Shown here piece by piece: positions 6,441 through 14,306 of a DNA stretch of 25,833 bases. The notes under the pieces are model-generated. The model ran no database searches. It was not told the origin of the DNA and worked only from the letters and a program-made list of their open reading frames with translations. Both the position numbers and the translations under genes were made by a program. This DNA is from an uncultured Blautia sp. Lineage in GTDB: Bacteria > Bacillota > Clostridia > Lachnospirales > Lachnospiraceae. Where the stretch lies: NCBI GenBank assembly GCA_900549015.1, contig URMH01000037.1:1-25833 (forward strand). Reading direction: 5' to 3'. How positions within the stretch are numbered: position 1 is the first letter of the stretch; every line of letters starts with the position of its first letter.

Positions 6441-9020
6441 CTACATCATCTTCAATTCTTCTACAATATTATTCTTCCGTATGCGGCACATTGCGTATAT
6501 CATAGATGCAAATACTACAAGAAAAACACCTGCTATGGCCGTGATGAGCGCGCCCCATGGAATTACAAACCCCGCATCTGCTCCAATACCAATCACTTTA
6601 CAGATAACATAACTTACCATTACTGTAAGTATTATCCCGTACAAAACAGATTTGCTGCCATATATCAGACATTCATAATAAAGCATTCTGTTAAAGCCTT
6701 TTGGCGACATTCCCATAGAACGGAGCATTGCAAACTCCTTTCTTCTGAGCATAAAATTTGCGGAAATAGTATTGAATACATTCGCCACTGCAATGAGGGA
6801 GATAAGTATGATAAATCCATACGTCAATATCTGCACCGCCATCATAGTGTTTCTGTCCTGCTGATAGAGCGCATGCAGATCTGTCACATTTTCCGACTGG
6901 ATTCCCTGCTCTTTCAGCTCTTTCTCGAGCGTTTCACTAACCACTCCCGGATTTTCACATTTTATATTATAAGTCTTTATAGGATCAGTCCGTAAGAAAT
7001 ATTCCGAAAAATCCTGATACATACTTTCTGACATAAAAAGAGCAAAATCTGTGTTTCTGATTCCCATTTTTTCAGGAAGTTTTTCAACTGCATCCCCTAA
7101 AATAATTTCTCCCTGCGGTTCGAATATTTCTTTTTCTTCTTCTCCACTTGTCGTAATCCAGCCAAGCTCTGCTCTTTTTTCTCCGTTTTCCAGAAAATAA
7201 TCCTGCGTTTCATAGCGCTGGGTGGAAGAGTTGTATGTATGCTCGTTTTCCGTGTAAAGAAATCTTGGTACTTCTGTATTTTTATAAGCAGAAAGGGAAA
7301 TCCCTTCTTTTTTTGCCATCTCTTCAAACACTTCATTCGGAAGAATAACTGTTTCTGCTGAAATTACTGTGTGATTTTCATCAGTCATCACTTCCCTGCC
7401 CTCGAAAGCAGAACTGAGTATCTCCGACGGTACCTGCATCATAAGATATAATTTTTCGTAAGAAAAAATCTCTTCTATTCCTTCTGTTTTCTCTAAAATT
7501 TTATCCGCTTTTTCTGCATCTTTATCCGGTTGATAAATAACACATTCCACATCTGCTGCCGGGACATCCATTACAAAAGAACCGGTTTCTATCAGATAAA
7601 TCTGAAACAACGCTGCTGTTGTAAAAAGAAGAATACTAATGCTTAATGAAACAATGGTTGTTCTGTATTTCTTTCTGTCACGCTTATAATTTTTATCTGC
7701 CATCATTCCCGGAAGGCCGAATATTTTAAACACCCAGCCTCCTGTTTTTACTTCTCCCGGACGGATTTTTATATCTTCACTGGCGCGTATGGCTTCCATT
7801 GGAGACAGACGTTTGATTCGTCTTGACGGAATCCATACGGATACGAATACTGTAAAAAATGCTACTGCAATTGAGAGAAGAACTGCTCCTGAGTTTACTA
7901 CAAGAGGAATCTCCTTGCTTTTCCCGTAAAGCCACTGCGAAAGTCCTTCTTCAATAAAATGAAGGGTGATACCGATTCCTGCAATACCGGAAAGCACTCC
8001 AAGAGGAATCCCGATAAGACTGACCATAAACGCCTCATATCTCATAGACTGACGAAGCTGTTTTTTCGTTGCTCCAAGAGACGAAAGAAGACCAAACTGC
8101 GTACTTCTCTCTCTTAAAGAAATAGAAAAAGCATTGTAAATCAAAAGTACAGAGCCAGTCATAATGACAGCTGTAAGAATCAGGAGAAGCCCTGTATATA
8201 CCGTGGAGAATCGATCATTATCCACAACTCCATACCATCGAAGCAGACTCTCATGTGTCACAGAGCCGTACCCTCCAAACGCTTCCTTCTGAAAATCATA
8301 GGTTTTCTTTATATCTTTTAATTCCACATAGAGATCTGTATAACTTCCCGTCTCATTTCCGGGACCTGCATATACTTCATATCCGGGAGCTCCAATAGAA
8401 GTTACAAGGCTGGAATAATCATAGATTCCCACTACCGTAAACTCCCGTTTTTCTTTTGGAACAAAGCTTTCCTCTGCCTTTGTTTCCGTTCCCATATAGC
8501 TATTGATCTGACTCAGACGCTCCCCTTTATATTCACGTTCTCCAAGTTCCAGGGGAAGAGTATCTCCTATTAAAATCTGATTCTCCTCCTCCAGATTGGC
8601 ATTCAAATAGTCAGGAATAATCACTTCATTCTGCTTCTCCGGAAACTTTCCTTCCTTCAACGCAACCGGAAGCATACTTCTTGTATTTTCTGAAAAAGAC
8701 TGTACATAAAGATAAGGCATCATAGGCGATAGAAGATGTTCATAACGCGCATATCCAAGCTCTGCCACTTTTGTACTGTTTACTACTTCCGCCTGTTTTT
8801 CAGCTTTTTCCGCCTCCTTCACAGGAAGCGATAAACCTGCCACATGCCAGTTTCCGTCCTGTTCTTTTGTATACTCAATAAAAAAATTTTGAAAAGTTCC
8901 TCCCAGCGTGGCAACTGCCGTGATCATTGCAGTGGAAAGAATCACACCGATAATCGTAACGATTGTTCTCGTCTTATTTTCCTTCATGGTTCTTCCGGTA
9001 ATTCGTGCGAAAATATTCAT
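6441..9020 (-). CDS. ABC transporter permease, FtsX/MacB type with two extracellular domains
   Basis: An 859-residue membrane protein with one helix near the N terminus (about 18-40) and a large extracellular domain. An FtsX block of three helices follows (about 275-300, 332-355, 373-400). Then come a fifth helix (about 447-472), a second extracellular domain, and a second three-helix FtsX block (about 735-848). Sequences before both FtsX repeats read LLSSLGATKKQLRQ and MLRSMGMSPKGFNR, typical of these permeases. The ATG overlaps the ATPase stop as ATGA, so the two are translationally coupled and surely form one transporter. This family exports or extracts peptides, lipids or envelope-active drugs. 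The linked sensor pair suggests defence against a membrane-active agent, but the substrate is unknown. Confidence 0.88.
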   Translation of the reverse strand: MNIFARITGRTMKENKTRTIVTIIGVILSTAMITAVATLGGTFQNFFIEYTKEQDGNWHVAGLSLPVKEAEKAEKQAEVVNSTKVAELGYARYEHLLSPMMPYLYVQSFSENTRSMLPVALKEGKFPEKQNEVIIPDYLNANLEEENQILIGDTLPLELGEREYKGERLSQINSYMGTETKAEESFVPKEKREFTVVGIYDYSSLVTSIGAPGYEVYAGPGNETGSYTDLYVELKDIKKTYDFQKEAFGGYGSVTHESLLRWYGVVDNDRFSTVYTGLLLILTAVIMTGSVLLIYNAFSISLRERSTQFGLLSSLGATKKQLRQSMRYEAFMVSLIGIPLGVLSGIAGIGITLHFIEEGLSQWLYGKSKEIPLVVNSGAVLLSIAVAFFTVFVSVWIPSRRIKRLSPMEAIRASEDIKIRPGEVKTGGWVFKIFGLPGMMADKNYKRDRKKYRTTIVSLSISILLFTTAALFQIYLIETGSFVMDVPAADVECVIYQPDKDAEKADKILEKTEGIEEIFSYEKLYLMMQVPSEILSSAFEGREVMTDENHTVISAETVILPNEVFEEMAKKEGISLSAYKNTEVPRFLYTENEHTYNSSTQRYETQDYFLENGEKRAELGWITTSGEEEKEIFEPQGEIILGDAVEKLPEKMGIRNTDFALFMSESMYQDFSEYFLRTDPIKTYNIKCENPGVVSETLEKELKEQGIQSENVTDLHALYQQDRNTMMAVQILTYGFIILISLIAVANVFNTISANFMLRRKEFAMLRSMGMSPKGFNRMLYYECLIYGSKSVLYGIILTVMVSYVICKVIGIGADAGFVIPWGALITAIAGVFLVVFASMIYAMCRIRKNNIVEELKMM

Positions 9021-9697
9021 CGAATCACCTCATCTCTTATGATTCTTCCATCTTCCAGCGCAATGATTCTGTCTGCCTGAAGCGCAATATTTTCATCATG
9101 GGTAATCACGATTACTGTCTGGTGATACGTCTTATTGGAATATCGCAAAAGCTCCATAATCTCCCGGCTGTTTTCCGAATCCAGATTCCCTGTGGGCTCA
9201 TCTGCCAGAAGAAGGGATGGTGCGTTGAGAAGCGCCCGCCCTATGGATACCCTCTGCTGCTGTCCTCCGGAAAGCTGATTGGGAAGGTGTTTTTCCCTGT
9301 CTTTTAATTTTAAAAGCTCAAGAAGCTCTGAAAGCCGCTTTTCATTTACCTTTCGTCCATCCATTAAAACAGGAAGCGTCATATTTTCCCGCACATTTAA
9401 GACAGGAATCAGATTATAAAACTGATAAATCAATCCCACCTGTCTTCTTCGAAATATGGCAAGCGCCTCTTCTTTCTGTGCGTATACGTCAATCCCACCC
9501 ACAAAAACCTTACCGGAAGTAGGTCGGTCTACTCCCCCGATAAGGTGCATCAAGGTGGATTTTCCGGAACCGGATGAACCTACGATTGCCACAAATTCTC
9601 CCTGCTTCACAGACAAAGACACCTCGTCAAGCGCCACAACTGTATTGTCCCCCTGCCCGTATATTTTTTTTAATTTTTCCACACGTAATATTTCCAT
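9017..9697 (-). CDS. ABC transporter ATP-binding protein, MacB/LolD-like
   Basis: This 226-residue cytoplasmic ATPase powers the adjacent permease. All the nucleotide-binding motifs are present in order: Walker A GSSGSGKST, Q-loop region GLIYQFYNL, signature LSGGQQQRV, Walker B LLLADEPTGNLD, and H-loop VIVITHDE. The DEPTGNLDS form is characteristic of the MacB/LolD/BceA group that pairs with FtsX-type permeases. The ATG at 9697 has AAGGAG at the right distance. It is separated by 128 bp from the histidine kinase gene, and that gap contains a tandem 11-bp repeat and a possible promoter. The two transporter genes may therefore be induced separately by the adjacent response regulator. Confidence 0.94.
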   Translation of the reverse strand: MEILRVEKLKKIYGQGDNTVVALDEVSLSVKQGEFVAIVGSSGSGKSTLMHLIGGVDRPTSGKVFVGGIDVYAQKEEALAIFRRRQVGLIYQFYNLIPVLNVRENMTLPVLMDGRKVNEKRLSELLELLKLKDREKHLPNQLSGGQQQRVSIGRALLNAPSLLLADEPTGNLDSENSREIMELLRYSNKTYHQTVIVITHDENIALQADRIIALEDGRIIRDEVIR

Positions 9698-9772
9698 AAT
9701 ATTCTCCTTTCTATCCGGTTATCTGCTGCCTTCTTCTGTGAAGGTCTGTATCTCCGCTGGAGATAGAAATAT

Positions 9773-9802
9773 TGTAAAAAACGGACGTGACACAGCCGTG
9801 AC
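9773..9802 (-). promoter_or_regulatory. tandem 11-bp repeat beside a -35-like box upstream of the ABC operon
   Basis: On the minus strand GTCACGGCTGT is followed directly by GTCACGTCCGT (9781-9802; 9 of 11 identical), and TTTACA (9773-9778) starts two bases later. Two direct repeats one helical turn apart against the -35 is the usual arrangement of an OmpR-family activator site. The -10 box is weak (an AGATAC/GATACA stretch near 9747-9753 at long spacing), as expected for an activator-dependent promoter. The linked regulator at 10835-11512 is the natural candidate to bind here. Confidence 0.5.
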
Positions 9803-9825
9803 TTTTTTATAACAAATCTGTCACT

Positions 9826-10833
9826 TTACACAACTGTTTTATAAAAACGAATGACAAACTGTGCTCCCATTGGAGCCGCATTTTGCCCATAGATTACTGC
9901 ATTTTCCTGTGATAAAATTGCACGGGACAGCGATAGTCCAATCCCAAAACTGTGATTTCCCGCATTTTTCCCTCTGTAAAACCGCTCGAACAAATGGGGA
10001 ATATCTTCTTTTGGAATGCCCTGCCCGGAATCTGTGATTTTTATTTCTGTAAATAACGGGTTGTCCTCCCAGTCAATGAGAAGTCTCCCTCCCTCCGGCG
10101 TATATTCCAGAGAATTTTTAATAACATTCCCAATAGCCTCCAAAGTCCAGTTGTAATCTCCCTGCACTTCCGTATTTCTGTCTCCGTTTACTTCCAGACT
10201 TTGCCCTCTGATGTCCATAGAAACAGCAAAAGGCTTCATAACCTCCTGAAAAAAAGAAGCCAAAACTATTTTCTGCGGTTTTAATACAATCGCTCCTGCA
10301 TCCAGCTTAGAAAGGCGCAAAAGAGAGGTCACAAGCCACTGAATCCTGTCCAGCATCTGCTCCGCTTCCCTTAAAAGACTCTGACGGGAAGAACTGTCTC
10401 CTGTATTCCTTTTCATTCTCTCCACAAGAAGATTTAATGTAGTAAGAGGCGTACGAATCTGATGAGAAATATCTGCAAGCGAATCTGCAAGAGACATTTT
10501 TTCTTTTTCAAGAAGCTCTGTCTGCTCTTCCAGACGAAGAATCATTTTCTGCAGCTCATCACGTAGAATCTCTACATCTCCCTCACGAAAATGACGAAGC
10601 TCCACACCACCTCCCGTATGGAGAATTTCGTCCAACTGCTGGGATAGAAAACGGATTTCTTTATATCTTTTTTCTGCGAAAACAGTCTGAAAGATACACA
10701 AACCTGTTCCGGAAAGCAGTACAAAAACCCCTGCTTTTCTATCAAAAACAAAGGCTATAACCCCTGTGAAAATAAGAAAAAGGAGGCTTAAAAAAAGTTG
10801 ATTTCGCACACTTTTATTTCGAAATATTCCCAT
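9826..10833 (-). CDS. intramembrane-sensing sensor histidine kinase
   Basis: This 335-residue kinase has two N-terminal helices (about 12-30 and 35-53) joined by only a few residues (DRKAG). It therefore has no extracellular sensor domain and belongs to the intramembrane-sensing type known from BceS-like systems. The phosphoacceptor is His124 in DISHQIRTPL. The ATPase lobe has the N box (VIKNSLEYTPEGG), a G1 box (DSGQGIP), an F box (FERFYRG) and a G2 box (FGIGLSLSRAI). Such kinases usually sense through their partner ABC permease. The start lies one base after the response-regulator stop, with GGAGG inside the end of that gene, so the pair is cotranscribed and coupled. The signal is not known. 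Confidence 0.92.
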   Translation of the reverse strand: MGIFRNKSVRNQLFLSLLFLIFTGVIAFVFDRKAGVFVLLSGTGLCIFQTVFAEKRYKEIRFLSQQLDEILHTGGGVELRHFREGDVEILRDELQKMILRLEEQTELLEKEKMSLADSLADISHQIRTPLTTLNLLVERMKRNTGDSSSRQSLLREAEQMLDRIQWLVTSLLRLSKLDAGAIVLKPQKIVLASFFQEVMKPFAVSMDIRGQSLEVNGDRNTEVQGDYNWTLEAIGNVIKNSLEYTPEGGRLLIDWEDNPLFTEIKITDSGQGIPKEDIPHLFERFYRGKNAGNHSFGIGLSLSRAILSQENAVIYGQNAAPMGAQFVIRFYKTVV

Positions 10834-10834
10834 T

Positions 10835-11512
10835 TTATGCCTCCATTTTATATCCCATTCCCCGAACAGTTTTAATAATTTCCGGTTTCTGCGGGTTTTC
10901 TTCTATCTTGTCACGAAGCCTTTTAATATACACCGTCAGCGTATTGTCATTTACATACTCCCCTGCAATATCCCATATATCCTCCAGAAGCTGATTTCTC
11001 GTAAGAATCTGTCCCCTGTTATTTAAAAACACAAGAAGCAGCCGGTATTCCAAAGCCGAGAGAAAAACCTCTTCGCCCTGCTTTTTGACTACTCCTTTTT
11101 CCATATCTATCGTAAGATTTCCTATTACTGTCGTCTGACTGCTTCTTCCTGCTCTTCGAAGTACGGAACGCATTCTCGACACAAGCTCTCGAGGCCGAAA
11201 CGGCTTGCTTATGTAATCATCTGCCCCCATATCAAGGCCTGTCACTACAGAAAATTCATCTCCGAGAGCCGTAAGAAAAATAACAGGAAAATCATATTTT
11301 GCTTTGATCGCCGTACAGGCACTGTATCCGTTTCCCTCTGCCAGAGTTACATCGAGAAGAATCAGATCAAACCGTTTTTCCTCAAGCATCTGAAGAGCTT
11401 TTGCCTGCCCGTTAGATGCTTTTACCTGAAACCCTTCTTCCTTCAGATATGCAGTAAGATTTTCCACAATGTCTGGGTCATCCTCTATTAATAATACTTT
11501 CGTCGTATTCAT
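10835..11512 (-). CDS. OmpR/PhoB-family response regulator
   Basis: A 225-residue DNA-binding regulator. The receiver domain has the acidic pair Asp11/Asp12, phosphoacceptor Asp54 (LLLDVTL), Thr81 and Lys103. The C-terminal winged helix contains LSALEYRLLLVF and ends TVYIKRLRDKIEENP-IKTVRGMGYKM, typical of OmpR/PhoB effectors. It is the partner of the histidine kinase that begins one base downstream, and probably activates the ABC genes through the repeat at 9781-9802. The ATG at 11512 follows GAGAAGG. A good sigma-A promoter lies about 70 bp upstream. A second, truncated receiver gene is the next gene upstream on the same strand. Confidence 0.94.
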   Translation of the reverse strand: MNTTKVLLIEDDPDIVENLTAYLKEEGFQVKASNGQAKALQMLEEKRFDLILLDVTLAEGNGYSACTAIKAKYDFPVIFLTALGDEFSVVTGLDMGADDYISKPFRPRELVSRMRSVLRRAGRSSQTTVIGNLTIDMEKGVVKKQGEEVFLSALEYRLLLVFLNNRGQILTRNQLLEDIWDIAGEYVNDNTLTVYIKRLRDKIEENPQKPEIIKTVRGMGYKMEA

Positions 11513-11582
11513 AGGCTGTACCTTCTCAATTCCTTTAGTCTCTTAAAAAACATCTCTTTCACCCCTTTTACAAGATATTACT

Positions 11583-11611
11583 ATTTTATCATGTTATTCG
11601 GAATGGAACAA
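11583..11611 (-). promoter_or_regulatory. sigma-A promoter of the response regulator-kinase genes
   Basis: On the minus strand TTGTTC (11606-11611), a 17-bp spacer and TAAAAT (11583-11588). It sits between the stop of the fusion gene at 11640 and the regulator start at 11512. Confidence 0.7.
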
Positions 11612-11639
11612 GGTGGGAAAACCTATCGCAATACCTCAT

Positions 11640-12398
11640 TTATGCTCCAATTTTTTTCAAAAACACATTCCTTTTAAACACCACATACGTCACAATATAG
11701 TACACTATGTAAATCCCCATAAAAAGAAGTATGCTTTTTCCAAAATATATTCCCGGAAACGAAGTAGCAACTCCTGTTGTTCGCACAAAAAAACTGCTGA
11801 AGGTAAGAATCAGTTTTCCGCTTATCACAATGGCGAGAAAAGCCGGACAGAAATAGTAGGCTGCAAGCTGAATCCGGATAATTTTGCAGATTTCTTTCTG
11901 TTTCAATCCCATTTTCCCAAGTACTTCATACCGGAATTTGTACTTTGCGGAATCACTTAACTGCTGTACAGAAAGAACTGTCACTGCCACACAGACAAAT
12001 ATTACCTCTTTTCTTGTAAAGCTTGTTGCCTCTCTTATCCCTTTTGTACGTTTTAAAACAGCAGCGATTCTTGCAAGAAGGATAGGAACCTGATATGGTT
12101 TTGTAATATAATCGTCTGCGCCCCTCAAAATCCCTGTTAACTCATCCATAGAATCTGTCCTGCTTGTAAGAAAAATCACTGGCACTTCTGTTTTTCCCCG
12201 AAGCTGTGTGCAGATGTCAAAGCCGGAAATCCCCGGAAGATTCACATCAAGTAAAATCAAATCGGGAGCTTCTTTTATAATCTGCTCCGTAATATCAGAA
12301 AAACACTCAGGGGCAACCGTTTCATATCCTGCATTTTCAAGAAGAATCTTCAACTCGTTTCGTATGGTTATTTCGTCTTCTATAATTATGATTTTCAT
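11640..12398 (-). pseudogene. in-frame fusion: response-regulator receiver joined to the C-terminal membrane part of an FtsX-type permease
   Basis: The 252-residue open frame begins as a complete receiver domain (residues 1 to about 120) with Asp8/Glu9, phosphoacceptor Asp51 (LLLDVNLPG), Thr78 and Lys100. It then changes, near residue 125-132 (about base 12010), to a membrane sequence. The part VLSVQQLSDSAKYKFRYEVL, the following GKMGLKQKEI and the last two helices (about 174-200, 217-240) are the C-terminal end of a BceB-type permease. The winged-helix effector is absent. In modules ordered regulator-kinase-ATPase-permease, a single internal deletion would yield exactly this product. It has a plausible ribosome binding site (AAGGAA) and promoter, so it may still be made. 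It could be a decaying remnant or a working membrane-bound phosphate sink. I call it a remnant. Confidence 0.75.
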
Positions 12399-12445
12399 AT
12401 TTCAATTCCTTATATTTCTCTTAAAATTGCTCTTTTATTTTCTAT

Positions 12446-12482
12446 TATACACAATTATATATATACACAATTATATATACAA
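12446..12482 (-). promoter_or_regulatory. AT-rich promoter region of the fusion gene, built on a 16-bp tandem repeat
   Basis: The 16-mer atacacaattatatat occurs twice in tandem (12447-12462 and 12463-12478), and the period extends to about 34 bp. On the minus strand this provides three perfect TATAAT hexamers (12444-12449, 12454-12459, 12470-12475). The best pairing is TTGTAT (12477-12482), a 17-bp spacer, then TATAAT (12454-12459). Confidence 0.5.
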
Positions 12483-12491
12483 ATCCAACCT

Positions 12492-13331
12492 TCATTCCTT
12501 CGCTCTCAAATCCATTTTCACTAATCCTGTCAGCAACATTCCAATCAAAACTATCGTATCCACCGCCAGAAGAAGCACGATATTTTCCACAACACCATAT
12601 AGAAAGAGCATCGAAAAAATTTCCACAGACAGCGCCACAAAGCACATATAATTTGTGAGATATTCTGCAATAATTTCCCTGTAAAAATCTCTTACCTGAA
12701 TCTTTGCATATAAAAACGGACGAAGCAGATAGCGAATTACTACACAGGCTATCGGATAAGCAAAAATAAACTTTTTATTCACCAGCGAAGATACTACTCC
12801 ACGATTCCACTGTACCGGAATCTCCTGGGGAAGTTTCTCATAAAACAACACGGCTGTCAAAAGACACAGCGCCGCCAGTACAGCCCAGGTCACAAAACTT
12901 CCCCATATATACAAAAAACTTACAGAATCCAACTTGAAAACCGGCTGGTTTTCATTCCAATAATCCGACAGTTCTTCTACATATTTCTCTACTTTCAATG
13001 TGTCATATGTTACGTTTTCCTCTGTCAGTATTTTTTCACACATATGTTTCGCCTGATTCAGCTCTGTAATCTGTCCTTCCAAAACTTCTCCCTGTTTTTT
13101 CATAACCTGGCAAAGAGCAGTTTGTCCTGAAATAATGTTTCGAATTTCTTCAATAGAAATGCCAAGTGTACGAAGGTATGCAATCTTTTTAATATCTTCT
13201 ACGTCCTTCTCTGAATATTCTCTGTATCCATTGCTCTCATTCCTAGACGGCTCAATAAGCTTTTCCTTTTCATAAAAGCGCACATTGGAGCGGGCAAGCC
13301 CTGTCTGATTCTCCACTTCTTTTATTGTCAT
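12492..13331 (-). CDS. MerR-family regulator with C-terminal membrane domain
   Basis: The 279 residues start with a MerR winged helix (1-70: TGLARSNVRFYEKEKLI, then NGYREYSEKD and LRTLGISIEEIRNI). A dimerising coiled coil follows (about 75-105). Instead of a soluble ligand domain there are four predicted helices (about 139-164, 187-203, 226-247, 249-270). The loop after the first helix, LPQEIPVQWNRGVVSS then NKK, resembles the DUF1648 motif of SdpI-type membrane proteins. The protein should bind DNA while anchored in the membrane. The ATG at 13331 has GGAGAAGG upstream. Its own promoter has the long 19-bp spacer that MerR proteins act on, so autoregulation is likely. The signal and other targets are unknown. 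Confidence 0.85.
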   Translation of the reverse strand: MTIKEVENQTGLARSNVRFYEKEKLIEPSRNESNGYREYSEKDVEDIKKIAYLRTLGISIEEIRNIISGQTALCQVMKKQGEVLEGQITELNQAKHMCEKILTEENVTYDTLKVEKYVEELSDYWNENQPVFKLDSVSFLYIWGSFVTWAVLAALCLLTAVLFYEKLPQEIPVQWNRGVVSSLVNKKFIFAYPIACVVIRYLLRPFLYAKIQVRDFYREIIAEYLTNYMCFVALSVEIFSMLFLYGVVENIVLLLAVDTIVLIGMLLTGLVKMDLRAKE

Positions 13332-13367
13332 ATTACCTTCTCCCCTTTTCAGAAAGATTTTTCTTTT

Positions 13368-13398
13368 ATTTTAAGGTATAAACAAGGTTTACAGTCAA
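13368..13398 (-). promoter_or_regulatory. MerR-type promoter (19-bp spacer) with central dyad
   Basis: On the minus strand TTGACT (13393-13398) and TAAAAT (13368-13373) are 19 bp apart, the over-long spacing typical of MerR-controlled promoters. A dyad TAAAC-aag-GTTTA (13379-13391 on the plus strand) lies at the middle of the spacer. This fits autoregulation by the gene that follows. Confidence 0.7.
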
Positions 13399-13444
13399 GG
13401 AATTTTTGCAAACTTCTATAATTTCACACTTCCTATGATACAAC

Positions 13445-13478
13445 AGCAGGCAGCTTTCGTTTCCCAAAGCTGCCTGCT
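13445..13478 (-). terminator. perfect 13-bp hairpin after the toxin gene
   Basis: AGCAGGCAGCTTT pairs perfectly with AAAGCTGCCTGCT across an 8-base loop. It lies 16 bp past the toxin stop and upstream of the merR promoter. The T-tract on the minus strand is weak (TGTTGTAT), so termination may be incomplete. One arm and the loop belong to a 25-bp repeat found again at 14292-14316. Confidence 0.55.
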
Positions 13479-13483
13479 CTTAT
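13459..13483. repeat. 25-bp direct repeat, copy 1 (left of toxin-antitoxin module)
   Basis: Identical over 25 bases to 14292-14316. It begins gtttcccaaagctgcc and ends tgctcttat. Here it supplies one arm and most of the loop of the hairpin at 13445-13478. Confidence 0.95.
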
Positions 13484-13493
13484 GTCTCTATTT

Positions 13494-13823
13494 TTATAAT
13501 TCATATTTTTGTCTCCGCTTGGCAGCTTCACGATAAACCTGCTCGTCTGTCCTTGCAGAAATAACTATGATTTTCATAACATCTTCCATTCGTTCTATCT
13601 TATATACAACTCGAATTCCCAAATCTCGGAATTTAATTTTTAAAAGATTTGTAAGATTTACACCGTTCTTATTTCCCAACGGCTTTCCGTATCCGCCTTC
13701 CTGAACAGGGAGAGGATTTTGGCTTACCTTTTGAATCCCTTTTAAAACTTGAATCGTAGCAGAACGCTCCAGCTTTTGTATGTCTTTTTTTGCTTCTTCC
13801 AAAAATTCCACACTCCAGCTCAT
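13494..13823 (-). CDS. RelE/ParE-family toxin
   Basis: A 109-residue basic protein of the RelE/ParE fold. RelE members cut mRNA on the ribosome and ParE members poison gyrase. The start WSVEFLEEAKKDIQKLERS, the central KFRDLGIRVVYKIE strand and the C-terminal IIVISARTDEQVYREAAKR segment are typical of the superfamily. The gene overlaps the antitoxin stop by four bases (ATGA), giving coupled translation with antitoxin first, as usual for type II modules. The residues visible do not settle whether it is an RNase or a gyrase toxin. No frameshift is seen, so it looks functional. Confidence 0.85.
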   Translation of the reverse strand: MSWSVEFLEEAKKDIQKLERSATIQVLKGIQKVSQNPLPVQEGGYGKPLGNKNGVNLTNLLKIKFRDLGIRVVYKIERMEDVMKIIVISARTDEQVYREAAKRRQKYEL

Positions 13824-14134
13824 TCTATCTCTACTTCCTCCTCTGCTTCCAGGTCTTTCTCGCTGATTCCCAAATCTGCCATAACTGCTTCCATCGGTAT
13901 AGCAGGTTTTGTTCCATTTTCTTCCAGTCTATTTGTTGCTTCTAATAGCAACATATAATTTTCTTCTATTTCCGTCAGTCGGGTGTATTCTTCCGGAGAT
14001 AAAATAACTGCGGAAGGCTGATTATTCTTCAGTACAAACAATTCTTTTGTTTCTCTAAGCCGATTAAAAATTTTTGTTGCCTGTCCTTTGTTAAATAACG
14101 AAATCGGCACCAGACAATCCATAATATTTGCCAT
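13820..14134 (-). CDS. Phd/YefM-family antitoxin
   Basis: A 104-residue acidic protein. The N-terminal half (VPISLFNKGQATKIFNRLRE, then LFVLKNNQPSAVILSPEEY) is the Phd/YefM DNA-binding fold with its PSAVILSPEEY signature. The C-terminal tail (LEAEEEVEIE) is strongly acidic and would wrap and neutralise the basic toxin encoded next. The frame allows a TTG one codon earlier at 14137, but the ATG at 14134 sits at a better distance from AGGAGG. The module probably represses its own promoter at 14162-14190. Confidence 0.87.
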   Translation of the reverse strand: MANIMDCLVPISLFNKGQATKIFNRLRETKELFVLKNNQPSAVILSPEEYTRLTEIEENYMLLLEATNRLEENGTKPAIPMEAVMADLGISEKDLEAEEEVEIE

Positions 14135-14161
14135 CAATCACACCTCCTTGTCTTTTATTTT

Positions 14162-14190
14162 ATTATACTCATATACAAGCAAAATATCAA
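14162..14190 (-). promoter_or_regulatory. sigma-A promoter of the toxin-antitoxin operon
   Basis: On the minus strand TTGATA (14185-14190), a 17-bp spacer and a perfect TATAAT (14162-14167). The spacer carries GTATA-tga-GTATA, a short direct repeat that could be part of the antitoxin operator. Confidence 0.75.
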
Positions 14191-14277
14191 CTTAAAGAAG
14201 AGAAAATTTATAGTTAAATTTTCTTTATTATTATCTTAAATTTTGTCCTGTATTTTTACCCACTTATATTACATCTT

Positions 14278-14306
14278 AAAAAGCAGCCCCGGTTTCCCAA
14301 AGCTGC
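14278..14306 (-). terminator. intrinsic terminator of aspA
   Basis: On the minus strand GCAGCTTTGG and CCGGGGCTGC form a 10-bp stem with G-U pairs and a GAAA loop (14283-14306), followed by TTTTT. It lies about 40 bp past the aspA stop. Confidence 0.75.

Noticed and set aside
5967..6995. A 342-codon open frame on the plus strand
   Set aside because: It lies antisense to the start of proS, the T-box leader, a terminator and the permease end. Its product is rich in His, Cys and Tyr without any recognisable domain, so it is a chance frame.
12446..12479. Short CRISPR-like or phage attachment repeat
   Set aside because: The two units are directly joined with no spacers and are nearly pure AT; they fit a promoter region better.
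14191..14277. Possible small gene in the AT-rich gap between the toxin-antitoxin promoter and the aspA terminator
   Set aside because: No frame with a ribosome binding site was found; only short AT-rich inverted repeats are visible.
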